A stretch of 29,626 nucleotides of DNA from Modicisalibacter sp049808615 (GCF_049808615.1 NZ_JBNCAN010000035.1:1-29626); one strand, 5' to 3'. Positions 8,338 to 15,956 are shown, counted from the stretch's first letter. Notes: a model not told the origin generated them from the letters alone. Numbers and translations are program-made.

Positions 8338-8360
8338 AAGATGTGTAATATATGCATCTT
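8338..8360. promoter_or_regulatory. NsrR-type operator upstream of fdxA
   Basis: Left half AAGATGTGTAA, one central T, right half ATATGCATCTT: the 11-1-11 inverted repeat of NsrR, with the right half close to the AAATGCATCTT consensus. It ends 20 bases before the fdxA ATG and covers a possible -10 (TAATAT at 8346-8351), so bound NsrR should repress fdxA and the genes after it. Confidence 0.75.
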
Positions 8361-8379
8361 AAAAGTCGGGAGATGAGCC

Positions 8380-8703
8380 ATGACTTTCGTCGTCACCGAA
8401 AACTGCATCAAGTGCAAGTACACCGACTGCGTTGAAGTCTGTCCCGTGGACTGCTTCTATGAAGGTCCCAACTTCCTGGTGATTCATCCGGACGAGTGCA
8501 TCGACTGCGCCCTGTGCGAGCCGGAATGTCCGGCGGAGGCCATCTTCGCCGAGGACGAGCTGCCAGCCTCGCAACGTCATTTCATCGAACTCAACGCCGA
8601 GTTGGCTGAGCAATGGCCGGTCATCACAGAGAAGCAGGATCCCCCGGAGGATGCCGAGCAATGGGATGGCGTAGCGAACAAGCTTCCCTACCTCGAACGC
8701 TAG
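8380..8703 (+). CDS. fdxA: 7Fe ferredoxin (3Fe-4S and 4Fe-4S), FdxA family
   Basis: Small soluble electron carrier of 107 residues. The N-terminal half has the first cluster pattern (CIKCKYTDCVEVCP) and the second (CIDCALCEPECP). The longer spacing of the first and the C-terminal extension of about 45 residues fit the 7Fe FdxA type. The ATG at 8380 has GGGAG at 8368-8372. Expression would be released by NO through the NsrR-type operator just upstream. It is followed by a membrane gene and norEF on the same strand, 55 bp or more away, so it may head that operon. Its redox partner here is unknown. Confidence 0.9.
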   Translation: MTFVVTENCIKCKYTDCVEVCPVDCFYEGPNFLVIHPDECIDCALCEPECPAEAIFAEDELPASQRHFIELNAELAEQWPVITEKQDPPEDAEQWDGVANKLPYLER

Positions 8704-8758
8704 CGCTGCGGAAAGCCTTCCACTCGCCGGTCTTGCGAATCAAGTCCAGGGTAATCCC

Positions 8759-9220
8759 ATGCACGCCAAGGTAATGACCATGCCAACTCATATCGACGAC
8801 GACCAAGACTTTTCCTCGCGCAAGGCCAATTCTCCTGGCCGCGGCGCTGCCATTCTAATTTATGCCCTTTACCTGGGCAGCGTCATGGCAGTGGTCACGG
8901 CACCGCTCGGCGTAGCGATTGCTCACTTCAAACGGGGGCGTAGCGCCGAGTGGGTCGATACCCATTTCCGCTTTCAGATTCGCACCTTCTGGTTGGGTGT
9001 CGTGGCAGGCGGTATTGGACTGCTGCTGTGGAACTTGCTGGGCTATCTCGATGCTGCTCCCGGCATCGCCTGGGGGCTTGGCTACCTGTTCTTCACAGCC
9101 TGTCTGATATGGATGGTGGCTCGCTGCGGCGTAGGGATTCATCGCCTGATGGCCAATCGTCCCATCGATAACCCACGCAGCCTGGCTTTCGGTGGCGCCT
9201 CAGTGAGTTTCCATGACTGA
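8759..9220 (+). CDS. DUF4870-like membrane protein of the nor operon
   Basis: The 153-residue product is a predicted inner-membrane protein. It has a charged N-terminus (to about residue 28) and then three to four hydrophobic helices, with a HFKRGRSAEWVDTHFRFQIRTF-like loop (cut here) typical of small Tic20/DUF4870-type proteins. Its function is not established. It sits between fdxA and norE and overlaps norE by 8 bp, which implies translational coupling and a role linked to the NO reductase accessory proteins. The start is uncertain: ATG 8759 has AGGG at 8748-8751 with 7-bp spacing, while ATG 8780 has AAGG at 8768-8771 and would give 146 residues. Confidence 0.75.
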   Translation: MHAKVMTMPTHIDDDQDFSSRKANSPGRGAAILIYALYLGSVMAVVTAPLGVAIAHFKRGRSAEWVDTHFRFQIRTFWLGVVAGGIGLLLWNLLGYLDAAPGIAWGLGYLFFTACLIWMVARCGVGIHRLMANRPIDNPRSLAFGGASVSFHD

Positions 9221-9824
9221 ATCACACACGTCGTCTTCACCGAATAAAGCCCTGCAGGGCGATGCTATCGATACCGATAGTGACTGGGGCCCGCTTTCCG
9301 CCCTGCCCGGCAACCCCTTGATGTGGGTGCTGATCCTGAGCGAGATGCTGGTGTTTGCCGCAGCCTTCGGCCTCTACGCCTGGATGCGCGCCGCCGAGCA
9401 GCCGCTTTTCGATGCCTCCCAGCAACAGCTCGATCCGATCATAGGCGGTCTGAATACCATGGTACTGCTGACCAGCGGGCTGTTTGCGGCGCTGGCAGTG
9501 AATGCTGTAGCGCGAGGTCAAATACGCAACAGCCGGCGTTGGCTGCTGGGGACCATGGCCCTGGGCGCAGTATTCTGTGGAATCAAGGTCATCGAATACA
9601 TCGACAAGTTCGGTGCCGGCCTGACCCCGGACACCAACACTTTCTTTGCCTTCTACTATCTATTGACTGGCTTTCATTTCGCCCACGTGCTGTTTGGTCT
9701 GGGGGTGCTCGCCCTGGTGACCTGGCGCACCACCCTTGCCAATGTGGAGACCGCCACGGCCTTCTGGCATATGGTCGATCTGATCTGGATTCTGCTCTAC
9801 CCACTGATCTATCTATTACGGTAG
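9213..9824 (+). CDS. norE: NorE, cytochrome c oxidase subunit III-like protein
   Basis: The 203-residue protein belongs to the heme-copper oxidase subunit III family found as NorE in NO reductase clusters. It is an accessory to NorCB activity or assembly rather than a catalytic part. A hydrophilic N-terminus of about 35 residues is followed by five hydrophobic helices. Family hallmarks are the first helix NPLMWVLILSEMLVF, the HFAHVLFGLG motif and the C-terminal AFWHMVDLIWILLYPLIYLLR-type helix. The start overlaps the preceding membrane gene in ATGACTGA (9213-9220), so translation is likely coupled. norF follows 25 bp later. Confidence 0.88.
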   Translation: MTESHTSSSPNKALQGDAIDTDSDWGPLSALPGNPLMWVLILSEMLVFAAAFGLYAWMRAAEQPLFDASQQQLDPIIGGLNTMVLLTSGLFAALAVNAVARGQIRNSRRWLLGTMALGAVFCGIKVIEYIDKFGAGLTPDTNTFFAFYYLLTGFHFAHVLFGLGVLALVTWRTTLANVETATAFWHMVDLIWILLYPLIYLLR

Positions 9825-9849
9825 TTATCAAGATAGATAGGCTATTGAG

Positions 9850-10161
9850 ATGGACATGACGACGACACATCCCACCACCCGCCGCCTGGTGCTGACCTGG
9901 TTGATTTTGATGGGGCTGACACTGGTATCGATGATCTCCGCCCAGCTCGATGCCGACGACCAGTGGCTAGCACTTCCGTTGTGGTCCGCGCTGCTGGTCT
10001 TGATCAGCACCGGCTTCAAGGCGCATCAGGTATTGATGATCTATCTCAATCTGCGCGTCTCAACGCCAGGCTGGAAAGGGGCCTTCATCGGGCTGGCCAT
10101 CGTCATCCTGGGGCTGATCCTCTCCGGCTATCTGGCGGCACGCGCCAATCTTCTCGGCTGA
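9850..10161 (+). CDS. norF: NorF, cytochrome c oxidase subunit IV-like protein
   Basis: Small membrane protein of 103 residues with three hydrophobic helices (about 14-33, 41-58 and 77-96), of the prokaryotic cytochrome oxidase subunit IV family and paired with NorE. The TGFKAHQVLMIYLNLR segment between helices 2 and 3 is the conserved family core. It ends the fdxA-norEF series and converges, with only 14 bp between stops, on a minus-strand gene. I see no terminator in that gap. Its exact role in NO reduction is not settled. Confidence 0.83.
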   Translation: MDMTTTHPTTRRLVLTWLILMGLTLVSMISAQLDADDQWLALPLWSALLVLISTGFKAHQVLMIYLNLRVSTPGWKGAFIGLAIVILGLILSGYLAARANLLG

Positions 10162-10175
10162 TCGTTCTTGGCTAA

Positions 10176-10382
10176 TCAGGGCTGCCGACGCCGTTTCGGG
10201 TCGGCGCGCACCCATTCGTCCAATCGCCGCGCCACGACCATCAGCCCATAGACGATAAAGGGAGCGGGGAAGATCATCGCGACACCCCAATCCTTCGTAT
10301 TGATGATCCAGGCCACCGGAATCACTACCGCCAGGAAGATCACCGCCCCTAGCAGTATCGCGATCACAGCGCGTGCAGTCAT
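10176..10382 (-). CDS. Small two-helix membrane protein downstream of norD
   Basis: The 68-residue product has two hydrophobic segments (about 4-27 and 33-50) and a strongly basic C-terminal tail (VADPKRRRQP-like, charged from about residue 51). It starts 14 bp after the norD stop on the same strand, so it is most likely the last gene of norCBQD. I do not recognise the family. Its size and place suggest a small accessory to NO reductase or a membrane anchor for NorQD, which is inference. The coding case rests on operon position and the clean two-helix pattern. Confidence 0.6.
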   Translation of the reverse strand: MTARAVIAILLGAVIFLAVVIPVAWIINTKDWGVAMIFPAPFIVYGLMVVARRLDEWVRADPKRRRQP

Positions 10383-10396
10383 GAACGATTCGCTCC

Positions 10397-12337
10397 TTAT
10401 CCAGCAATGATCTGACGGTAGATTCCTGGCAATGCCAGGGAAAGATGCTCTGGGCGCTGCACGATGGCGTAGCCACCGCGGCTAAACAGGTGCGGAATAT
10501 ACTGCCGCGCCTCCTGATCAATGGTCACACCGAACACCTTTATTTCCTGCTGGCGCGCATCGAGAATCGCTCGACGGGTATCCTCGATGCCATAACGCCC
10601 TTCGTAATAGTCGGTGTCGTTAGGCTTGCCATCGGTGAGCACCAGCAGCAGGCGATGTCGATTGGGGCGCTGGATCAGCTCATGGGTGAGATGACGAATG
10701 GCCGGCCCCATGCGGGTGTAGCGTCCGGGCTTGAGTGCCGCGATGCGCCGATCGACCCGCTCGTTCATCGGCTCATCGAAGGTCTTGAGGGTGTTGACCC
10801 ACACCTTCTGACGGCGATGGGAGGTAAAGCAGTGAATTGAGTAGTCGTCGCCGCATCCCGACAAGCCATGGCCGAGCACCAGCAGCGCTTCCTTTTCCAC
10901 ATCCAGCACCCGTCTATCTTCCAACCAGGCATCCGTGGACAGAGATACATCCACCAGAATCGACACGGCCAGGTCCCGAGCCTGCTGACGAGTGGCTAGA
11001 TACAGGCGATCGCTGGTTTCGCCGGTGGCGGCCAGGTCGCAATGGGCGCGAATCGCCGCATCCATGTCCAGCTCAGAGCCGTCAATTTGACCGCGCAACG
11101 TCTCACGGCGCGGCCGCAGCGCTTCGAACTCCCGACGCACTCGACGAATGCGCCGCCGAGTCGTATCGTCCGGCATCCAGTCCTCGCCCTCTTCGCTCTG
11201 CAGGTCCGTCAGCACCGCGCAGTGATCCGGCAGATAGATCTGCTTGCGATGATTCCATTCGGGGTAAAGATGCTTGCCGCGCAGTCGTTCGCCGCTGATC
11301 GCCTCCGGTGCCAGGTCCAGATCGATCTTGAGCTGAGAGGCGGCACGTTGCTGGTGCGGGCTTAGGGTGATCTCCTCCATCTGTTCCGCGGTGCTCTTGG
11401 CATTCTTGTCCTCTTCGTCATCCACCATGCGGTTGAGATTGATCATCTCGGAAAAGGACAGCATCTTCTCGAAGCGATTGAAGATCAGCGAATCCTTGCG
11501 TTCACTCTGATCCTGACGTCGGCGCTCGGCTTTGCGCTTGCCCTGGGTGACCGCCTGGGCCTGCTGATCGCCCGGCTCTTCATCATCTCCCAGAGGACGG
11601 GTTTCACCTTGGGCGCCTAACGCTACCACTTGAGCCCATAGCGGTACGGGAAGCGGTGGACGATAGCCCCGCGGCGCCTGAAAGGCATCCAGGGAGGCGT
11701 CGGGATCGTGAATTGCCGCCTCGAGTTCGGCTGCCTCACCGCTCAACCCTCGAGGATCCCCCAGCAGGCGCAGGATCACGGCCTCGACGGCGGCTTCGGT
11801 CGCCGGCAGACGACGCCGGGGACGAACAGCCAGCAGCGCCTGGCAGAGCCGGGCATGGCGCCCGCTGAGCCCTGGGAAATGAGCGAGTGCCGCGTGACTC
11901 GCCCGCAGAGCCTCACGCAGCCAGGCGATGTCCTGGCGCAGCGGGTCGTCATGATGTGGAACGCGACGTGCCTGCGCCAGGAAGGTCGCCAGCCAGAAGT
12001 AAAGGTCCCGGTTAAGCGTCGCATCGGCAAACAGATCGAGGGTGGGAGGCAGCAGCAGGTTTTCCTCGTCGCGCCGCGCGACATCGAGGGTTTCTTCGTC
12101 GAAACCCAGGCGTTGGCGCAGACTCAAGCGATGTGTCGAGTTGCGCGCAGCGATGGCCGACACCTCGACTCCCGCCTCGCCGCCGCTGGCGCGAAAAAAC
12201 ACACCCAGCACGGTGCGTAGATCCTCGAGACGAACCGCCGCCTCGGGATGATGCGGGTAACTGGTGGCATTGGACGCCCAGCGGTGCCAGTGGCGTCCGA
12301 CGAACTCCTCCACTTCAAGAAAATCCAGCTTGCTCAT
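10397..12337 (-). CDS. norD: NorD, VWA-domain activator of nitric oxide reductase
   Basis: The 646-residue cytoplasmic protein is the partner of the AAA+ protein NorQ. Together they are needed to produce active NorCB, probably by remodelling it for insertion of non-haem iron. The C-terminal von Willebrand factor A domain (about 455-646) keeps the metal-binding MIDAS pattern DVSLS (Asp463, Ser465, Ser467) and LTDGKPND (Asp569). The middle (about 255-320) is rich in Lys, Arg, Asp and Glu and probably flexible or coiled. The ATG at 12337 has GAGGGA upstream. It follows norQ after 171 bp that contain a palindromic element, and precedes the small membrane gene. Confidence 0.9.
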   Translation of the reverse strand: MSKLDFLEVEEFVGRHWHRWASNATSYPHHPEAAVRLEDLRTVLGVFFRASGGEAGVEVSAIAARNSTHRLSLRQRLGFDEETLDVARRDEENLLLPPTLDLFADATLNRDLYFWLATFLAQARRVPHHDDPLRQDIAWLREALRASHAALAHFPGLSGRHARLCQALLAVRPRRRLPATEAAVEAVILRLLGDPRGLSGEAAELEAAIHDPDASLDAFQAPRGYRPPLPVPLWAQVVALGAQGETRPLGDDEEPGDQQAQAVTQGKRKAERRRQDQSERKDSLIFNRFEKMLSFSEMINLNRMVDDEEDKNAKSTAEQMEEITLSPHQQRAASQLKIDLDLAPEAISGERLRGKHLYPEWNHRKQIYLPDHCAVLTDLQSEEGEDWMPDDTTRRRIRRVRREFEALRPRRETLRGQIDGSELDMDAAIRAHCDLAATGETSDRLYLATRQQARDLAVSILVDVSLSTDAWLEDRRVLDVEKEALLVLGHGLSGCGDDYSIHCFTSHRRQKVWVNTLKTFDEPMNERVDRRIAALKPGRYTRMGPAIRHLTHELIQRPNRHRLLLVLTDGKPNDTDYYEGRYGIEDTRRAILDARQQEIKVFGVTIDQEARQYIPHLFSRGGYAIVQRPEHLSLALPGIYRQIIAG

Positions 12338-12376
12338 CGACTCATGTCCCTCAAAACGCGTTTAGAGAGAAAGTTT

Positions 12377-12500
12377 TGATTCATGTCGCGAGCGATGAGA
12401 GGCTGATCGCCGCCGGAACGCAGTAGCCGGAGTTTACGTGTCGGTAAATGAGGATTACGAGTACCGCCGGCGGTCAGGATATCGAGCGCAGCAATGAATC
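12377..12500. repeat. Palindromic intergenic element between norQ and norD
   Basis: The 124-bp stretch has perfect 8-bp inverted ends (TGATTCAT at 12377-12384, ATGAATCA at 12493-12500). The arms go on as imperfect inverted repeats: a GCGAGCGAT region with GATATCGAGCGC, and CGCCGCCGG with CCGCCGGCGG. An inner hairpin core surrounds a TTTAC/GTAAA pair. It carries no coding frame. The design is that of a dispersed palindromic element (REP or MITE-like) that folds in mRNA. Only this copy is seen in the window. Confidence 0.55.
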
Positions 12501-12508
12501 AGGCTTTC

Positions 12509-13321
12509 TCAACCAAAAGTGGCGCGAATAGCCTCCATCAATCCTTCTTGCACATCATCGTCATCGGAAAGCGGCTCCACCAGGGTCGCTCGGGCCGCCT
12601 GCATGATGGGCATGCCGGCGACGATCAGAGTGGCGCAGTAGATCAGCAGACGCGTCGATACACCCTCCTCCAGATCCTGGCCTTTCATGTCACGCAATCG
12701 CGCCGCCAGATTGACCAGAGCGCTGCATCTATCCGCGGACAGACCGCTTTCCCGGGCGACGATATCGCGCTCCACCGCCGGCGGGGGGAAACCGAAGGTC
12801 TGGGCCACGAAACGCTGTCGAGTGCTGGGCTTGAGCGACTTCAGGATGTGCTGATAGCCCGGGTTGTAGGAAACCACCAGCATGAAACCCTCTGGTGCTT
12901 CGAGCAGCTCGCCGGTGCGCTCCAGCGGTAGCAAACGACGGTCGTCGGTCAACGGATGCAGTACCACGGTGACATCCTTGCGCGCCTCCACCACCTCGTC
13001 TAGATAGCAGATACCACCTTCGCGCACGGCGCGGGTCAGAGGACCGTCGACCCATCGAGTCTCGCCGCCCTGCAGCAGATAGCGTCCGGTCAGGTCGGCG
13101 GCGGTCAAGTCATCATGACAGGAGACGGTAAACAACGGCTTGCCCAGTCGCGCCGCCATATGGCTGACAAAGCGGGTCTTACCACAGCCGGTGGGGCCTT
13201 TGAGCAACAAGGGCAAGTGCTGGCGATAGGCATGCTCAAACAGTTCGCACTCGTTACCGACCGGTTGGTAAAAAGGAAGCTCACGATCAGCCTCGAGGGG
13301 CCGGGCGGATGAGGATGACAT
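12509..13321 (-). CDS. norQ: NorQ, MoxR-family AAA+ ATPase for NO reductase activation
   Basis: The 270-residue AAA+ ATPase of the CbbQ/NirQ/NorQ group works with NorD to activate NorCB. Walker A is GPTGCGKT (residues 42-49) and Walker B is ICYLDEV (Asp108, Glu109). The second half has VVSYNPGYQ and the C-terminal CbbQ/NirQ-like region with SGLSADRCSALVNLAARLRD. I chose the ATG at 13321 because GGAG lies 7 bases upstream. An in-frame ATG at 13345 would overlap the hairpin region. It lies 83 bp after norB, with a stable hairpin between them, so NorQ is probably made in smaller amounts than NorCB. Confidence 0.9.
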   Translation of the reverse strand: MSSSSARPLEADRELPFYQPVGNECELFEHAYRQHLPLLLKGPTGCGKTRFVSHMAARLGKPLFTVSCHDDLTAADLTGRYLLQGGETRWVDGPLTRAVREGGICYLDEVVEARKDVTVVLHPLTDDRRLLPLERTGELLEAPEGFMLVVSYNPGYQHILKSLKPSTRQRFVAQTFGFPPPAVERDIVARESGLSADRCSALVNLAARLRDMKGQDLEEGVSTRLLIYCATLIVAGMPIMQAARATLVEPLSDDDDVQEGLMEAIRATFG

Positions 13322-13348
13322 AAAGACACTCCAAGGAAGGATCAATAT

Positions 13349-13373
13349 CCCGCGACCTCATTGAGGTCGCGGG
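13349..13373 (-). terminator. Hairpin between norB and norQ
   Basis: CCCGCGACCTC (13349-13359) pairs perfectly with GAGGTCGCGGG (13363-13373) around a 3-base loop. On the transcribed minus strand it follows the norB stop by about 30 bases and is followed by ATATTGAT rather than a T-run. It is best read as a partial terminator or mRNA-stability element that makes norCB more abundant than norQD. Confidence 0.6.
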
Positions 13374-13404
13374 TTACTACGTGGCGCGGCAAGTCAGAAG
13401 CGAC

Positions 13405-14754
13405 TCAGTAGGCGCCGGATGTCATTTGTGTACCACCGGCCGGCACCTGCTCCCGGGCCGGGCCGAAGATGGCGTAGAAGAACAGCACTGCGGCAACGGC
13501 CACCGCCACACCGGCGCCCAGGCGCATGATGTAGAACAGTACAAGCTGGTCCTGGACTTCCATGTAGTTCATGCCCAGCACTCGCTGCAGATGGGTTTGC
13601 ACCACACCGGCAAAGGTCAGGGTAAAGGTCATGAAACACATGGCGGAGGTCATGATCCAGAAGCTCCACATGTTCATGATCTGATTGTACGGCTGCACAC
13701 GACGCAGCTGCGGCATGGCATAGGTAATGACCGCCAGTACCATCATCACGTAGGCACCATAGAACGCCAAGTGGCCGTGAGCGGCGGTAACCTGAGTACC
13801 GTGGCTATAGTAGTTGACGAAGGACAGGGTATGCATGAAGCCCCACACGCCCGCACCAAAGAACGCCGTGGCAGCACTGCCCAAGGTCCACAGCATGGCA
13901 CTCTTGTTGGGATGATTGCGCCGCCCCTTCCAGAACATGCTGAAGGCAAACATCACCATGACAAAGAATGGCAATACCTCGAGAGTGGAGAAGATGCTAC
14001 CGATGGGCTGCCAGTAGCCAGGCGCGCCGATCCAGTAGTAATGGTGACCGGTACCCAGCAGGCCGGAGAACAGCGCCAGGCCAATGATCACATACAGCCA
14101 TTTTTCGATGACTTCGCGATCCACACCGGTCATCTTGATCAGCAGGTAGGCCAGCAGGGAGGCCATGATCAGTTCCCATACACCCTCTACCCAGATGTGC
14201 ACGATCCACCACCAGTAGAGCTTGTCCAGCGCCAAATTGGATGGATTGAAGAAAGCAAACAACCAGAATACCGCTGCCAACCACAAACCCAGCATCAGGA
14301 TCATGTTGACGGCGGTCCTGCGGCCCTTGAGCAAGGTCATGCTGGTGTTGTAGAGGAACATCAGGAAGGAGATGGTAATCAGCACCTTGACCCAGAACGG
14401 CTGTTCGAGGAATTCGCGTCCCTCATGGATACCAAGCTGGTAGCTGACTAGAGCTCCAGCGCCGGCGATGGCGAAGATACCCAGCTGAATGTAGGCAATC
14501 ATCGGGCTATGAATTTCTCGCTCTGCCTCCTCCGGCATCAGGAAGTAGGTACAGCCCATGAAGCCGATCAGCAGCCAGACGATCAATAGGTTGGTATGAC
14601 TCATGCGGATGATGTTGAAGGGCATGAATTCTGCCCAGAATTCCGGCACTACATAAACAGTGGCGGCCAGCAATCCAAAAACGACCTGCAAGGCGAATAG
14701 TGCCATGGCGATCGCGAAGAACGGATAGGCCACCCGTTGTGTTTCATATTTCAT
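13405..14754 (-). CDS. norB: Nitric oxide reductase catalytic subunit NorB
   Basis: Membrane-bound catalytic subunit of cytochrome c-dependent nitric oxide reductase (2 NO + 2 e- + 2 H+ to N2O + H2O). The 449-residue chain has 12 predicted helices and all metal ligands. His53 and His328 are for haem b and His326 for haem b3, with His186, His237 and His238 for FeB. Glu190 and Glu259 match the essential glutamates Glu211 and Glu280 of the Pseudomonas enzyme, and spacings 186 to 237 to 326 equal 207 to 258 to 347 there. It is a short cNor type with no fused quinol-oxidising domain. It lies 65 bp after norC and is the second gene of norCBQD. Confidence 0.97.
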   Translation of the reverse strand: MKYETQRVAYPFFAIAMALFALQVVFGLLAATVYVVPEFWAEFMPFNIIRMSHTNLLIVWLLIGFMGCTYFLMPEEAEREIHSPMIAYIQLGIFAIAGAGALVSYQLGIHEGREFLEQPFWVKVLITISFLMFLYNTSMTLLKGRRTAVNMILMLGLWLAAVFWLFAFFNPSNLALDKLYWWWIVHIWVEGVWELIMASLLAYLLIKMTGVDREVIEKWLYVIIGLALFSGLLGTGHHYYWIGAPGYWQPIGSIFSTLEVLPFFVMVMFAFSMFWKGRRNHPNKSAMLWTLGSAATAFFGAGVWGFMHTLSFVNYYSHGTQVTAAHGHLAFYGAYVMMVLAVITYAMPQLRRVQPYNQIMNMWSFWIMTSAMCFMTFTLTFAGVVQTHLQRVLGMNYMEVQDQLVLFYIMRLGAGVAVAVAAVLFFYAIFGPAREQVPAGGTQMTSGAY

Positions 14755-14819
14755 CGGTTCGATGCTCCTGTGTTCTTGAACCCTTGCCTTTTCTTAAACC
14801 CCTTCGGGCGCGCGATCGA

Positions 14820-15272
14820 TCAGCCCGCTTTGGTGGGCGGCCAGTCCTGGGTGTTGATGGAATCGGTCCACTTGAAGAAGTCGACCAGGGCATCCAACTC
14901 TTCGTCACTCAAGTTGAACTGCGGCATTTGACGGCGCCCTGGCACATTGAGCGGCTGCGCCTGCATCCAGGCCTTCAGGCCCGCGCGTGCCGCTTCGGGA
15001 TTTTCGCGACCGCCGTAACGATCCCAGACGTTGCCAAGCTCCGGCGCGAAGTAGGCACCTTCACCGATCAGGCTGTGGCAGTTGATGCAACTGTTCTCCT
15101 CCCACACCTCCTTGCCATGCTTCACCGAGGCGGTCAGCGTCGACTCATCAGTCGATGACGTTTTCATATACCAGTGGCTGTGGGCCGTCAGTGCAGCGAA
15201 CAGCAAGAAGAAAAACAGCGACCCGCCGAAGAAGATATTGCGTGCCGCCGATTTGGTAAGACCATCGGCCAT
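14820..15272 (-). CDS. norC: Nitric oxide reductase cytochrome c subunit NorC
   Basis: Membrane-anchored cytochrome c that passes electrons to NorB. The 150 residues comprise an uncleaved N-terminal anchor helix (about 11-30) and a periplasmic cytochrome domain. The haem c site is CINCH (Cys62, Cys65, His66) and Met116 in RRQMPQF is the axial methionine. The ATG at 15272 has a G-rich ribosome site (GAGGGGGG) a few bases upstream. It is the first gene of the norCBQD operon. An NsrR-type operator lies on its predicted transcription start. Confidence 0.96.
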   Translation of the reverse strand: MADGLTKSAARNIFFGGSLFFFLLFAALTAHSHWYMKTSSTDESTLTASVKHGKEVWEENSCINCHSLIGEGAYFAPELGNVWDRYGGRENPEAARAGLKAWMQAQPLNVPGRRQMPQFNLSDEELDALVDFFKWTDSINTQDWPPTKAG

Positions 15273-15346
15273 GTGGTTCCCCCCCTCTTTTTCGTTTTGC
15301 GGTGTTGTAGACCGGGCCTTTCATGAGCAGGATCCGACACACCTTT

Positions 15347-15369
15347 AACATGCATTGAAAATGCGTCTT
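15347..15369. promoter_or_regulatory. NsrR-type operator on the norCB promoter
   Basis: Left half AACATGCATTG, one central A, right half AAATGCGTCTT: an 11-1-11 inverted repeat close to the NsrR consensus in both halves. It begins 75 bases before the norC start and covers the predicted transcription start near 15367, the expected place for a repressor. Confidence 0.8.
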
Positions 15370-15373
15370 AAAG

Positions 15374-15400
15374 ATTATCCCACACCCTTACCACGGTCAA
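15374..15400 (-). promoter_or_regulatory. Predicted sigma70-type promoter of norCBQD
   Basis: On the minus strand TTGACC (15400-15395) matches the -35 consensus at five of six positions. GATAAT (15379-15374) matches the -10 at five of six, with a short 15-bp spacer. The overlapping TAATCT would give 17 bp but a weaker -10. Either start site falls in the adjacent NsrR-type operator. Confidence 0.55.
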
Positions 15401-15577
15401 TTGCCAAGATAGTATCTCGCCTTGGTCGACATTGTTGAATCCATCTTTTCGAGCACAAGATGACTTCCATCAATTTACATGCATCTAAAGTGCGGGCATC
15501 ATCCGTTTTGACCGGCCCACTTCAGCCTAGCTCGAGCGGGTTTTCAAGAAGCATAAGAGGCATTTTGGAGTCTAGTT

Positions 15578-15895
15578 ATGAGAATTCTAACCACCGTAGC
15601 ATTAGTGAGCTGTGCGGCATTTGCTGTCACCGCCCAAGCCGCAGGCGACGCCGAAGCCGGCGCCGAGAAGATCACCACCTGCGTGGCCTGCCATGGCAAG
15701 GACGGCAAGGCAACAGCACCGATCTATCCCAACCTTGCGGGGCAATCCGCTCAGTATCTGGAGAGTTCTCTCAAGGCTTACCGTGAAGGACAGCGCGGCG
15801 GCGGCATGTCGATGATGATGACGCCGATGGCCAAGCAGCTTTCCGATGAAGACATCGCTGATCTTGCTGCCTATTACAGTCAACAAACACCCTGA
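15578..15895 (+). CDS. Periplasmic monohaem cytochrome c (c553/c4-like)
   Basis: The 105-residue precursor has a Sec signal peptide (cut after about Ala21-22, AQA-AGDAEAG) and one CVACH haem site (Cys35, Cys38, His39). Its mature domain resembles one half of cytochrome c4 or a class I c553, with YPNLAGQSAQYL and a C-terminal LSDEDIADLAAYYSQ helix. The axial methionine lies in the Met-rich GGGMSMMMTPM stretch and I cannot say which one it is. The ATG at 15578 has TGGAG about 7 bases upstream. Placed between norCB and nosR, it is a good candidate electron donor to NorC or NosZ, which is inference. Confidence 0.87.
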   Translation: MRILTTVALVSCAAFAVTAQAAGDAEAGAEKITTCVACHGKDGKATAPIYPNLAGQSAQYLESSLKAYREGQRGGGMSMMMTPMAKQLSDEDIADLAAYYSQQTP

Positions 15896-15956
15896 AGCCA
15901 GTCGCTCCGGCTCTTTTCCAGGACCGGGGCACCTCCTGCTGCCAAAAACTCCATAG

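Larger units (their letters stand above)
8073..8379. other. Divergent intergenic region between ubiT and fdxA, no gene
   Basis: This 307-bp stretch holds control sites for both sides. Nearest ubiT are a -10-like TAGCAT on the minus strand (8126-8121) and an FNR/ANR/DNR-type box at 8149-8162. Nearest fdxA is an NsrR-type operator at 8338-8360. The middle (about 8165-8260) is markedly A/T-rich compared with the surroundings and I recognise nothing specific in it. No short coding frame or RNA gene stands out. Confidence 0.7.
15273..15577. other. Divergent control region between norC and a cytochrome c gene, no gene
   Basis: The 305-bp region holds the norC promoter (15374-15400, minus strand) and an NsrR-type operator (15347-15369). 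A lone NsrR-like half-site, TACATGCATCT (15476-15486), faces the cytochrome gene; its second half is poor. TTGACC at 15510-15515 lacks a matching -10 element. I found no FNR-type box here and no coding frame of interest. Confidence 0.65.

Noticed and set aside
13381..14451. Plus-strand open frame of 356 codons opposite norB
   Set aside because: NorB on the other strand has every catalytic residue; the His- and Gln-rich antisense product is a typical shadow of a membrane protein gene.
15476..15498. Full NsrR operator before the cytochrome c gene
   Set aside because: Only the left half fits (8 of 11); the right half matches about 5 of 11, so it is kept only as a half-site.
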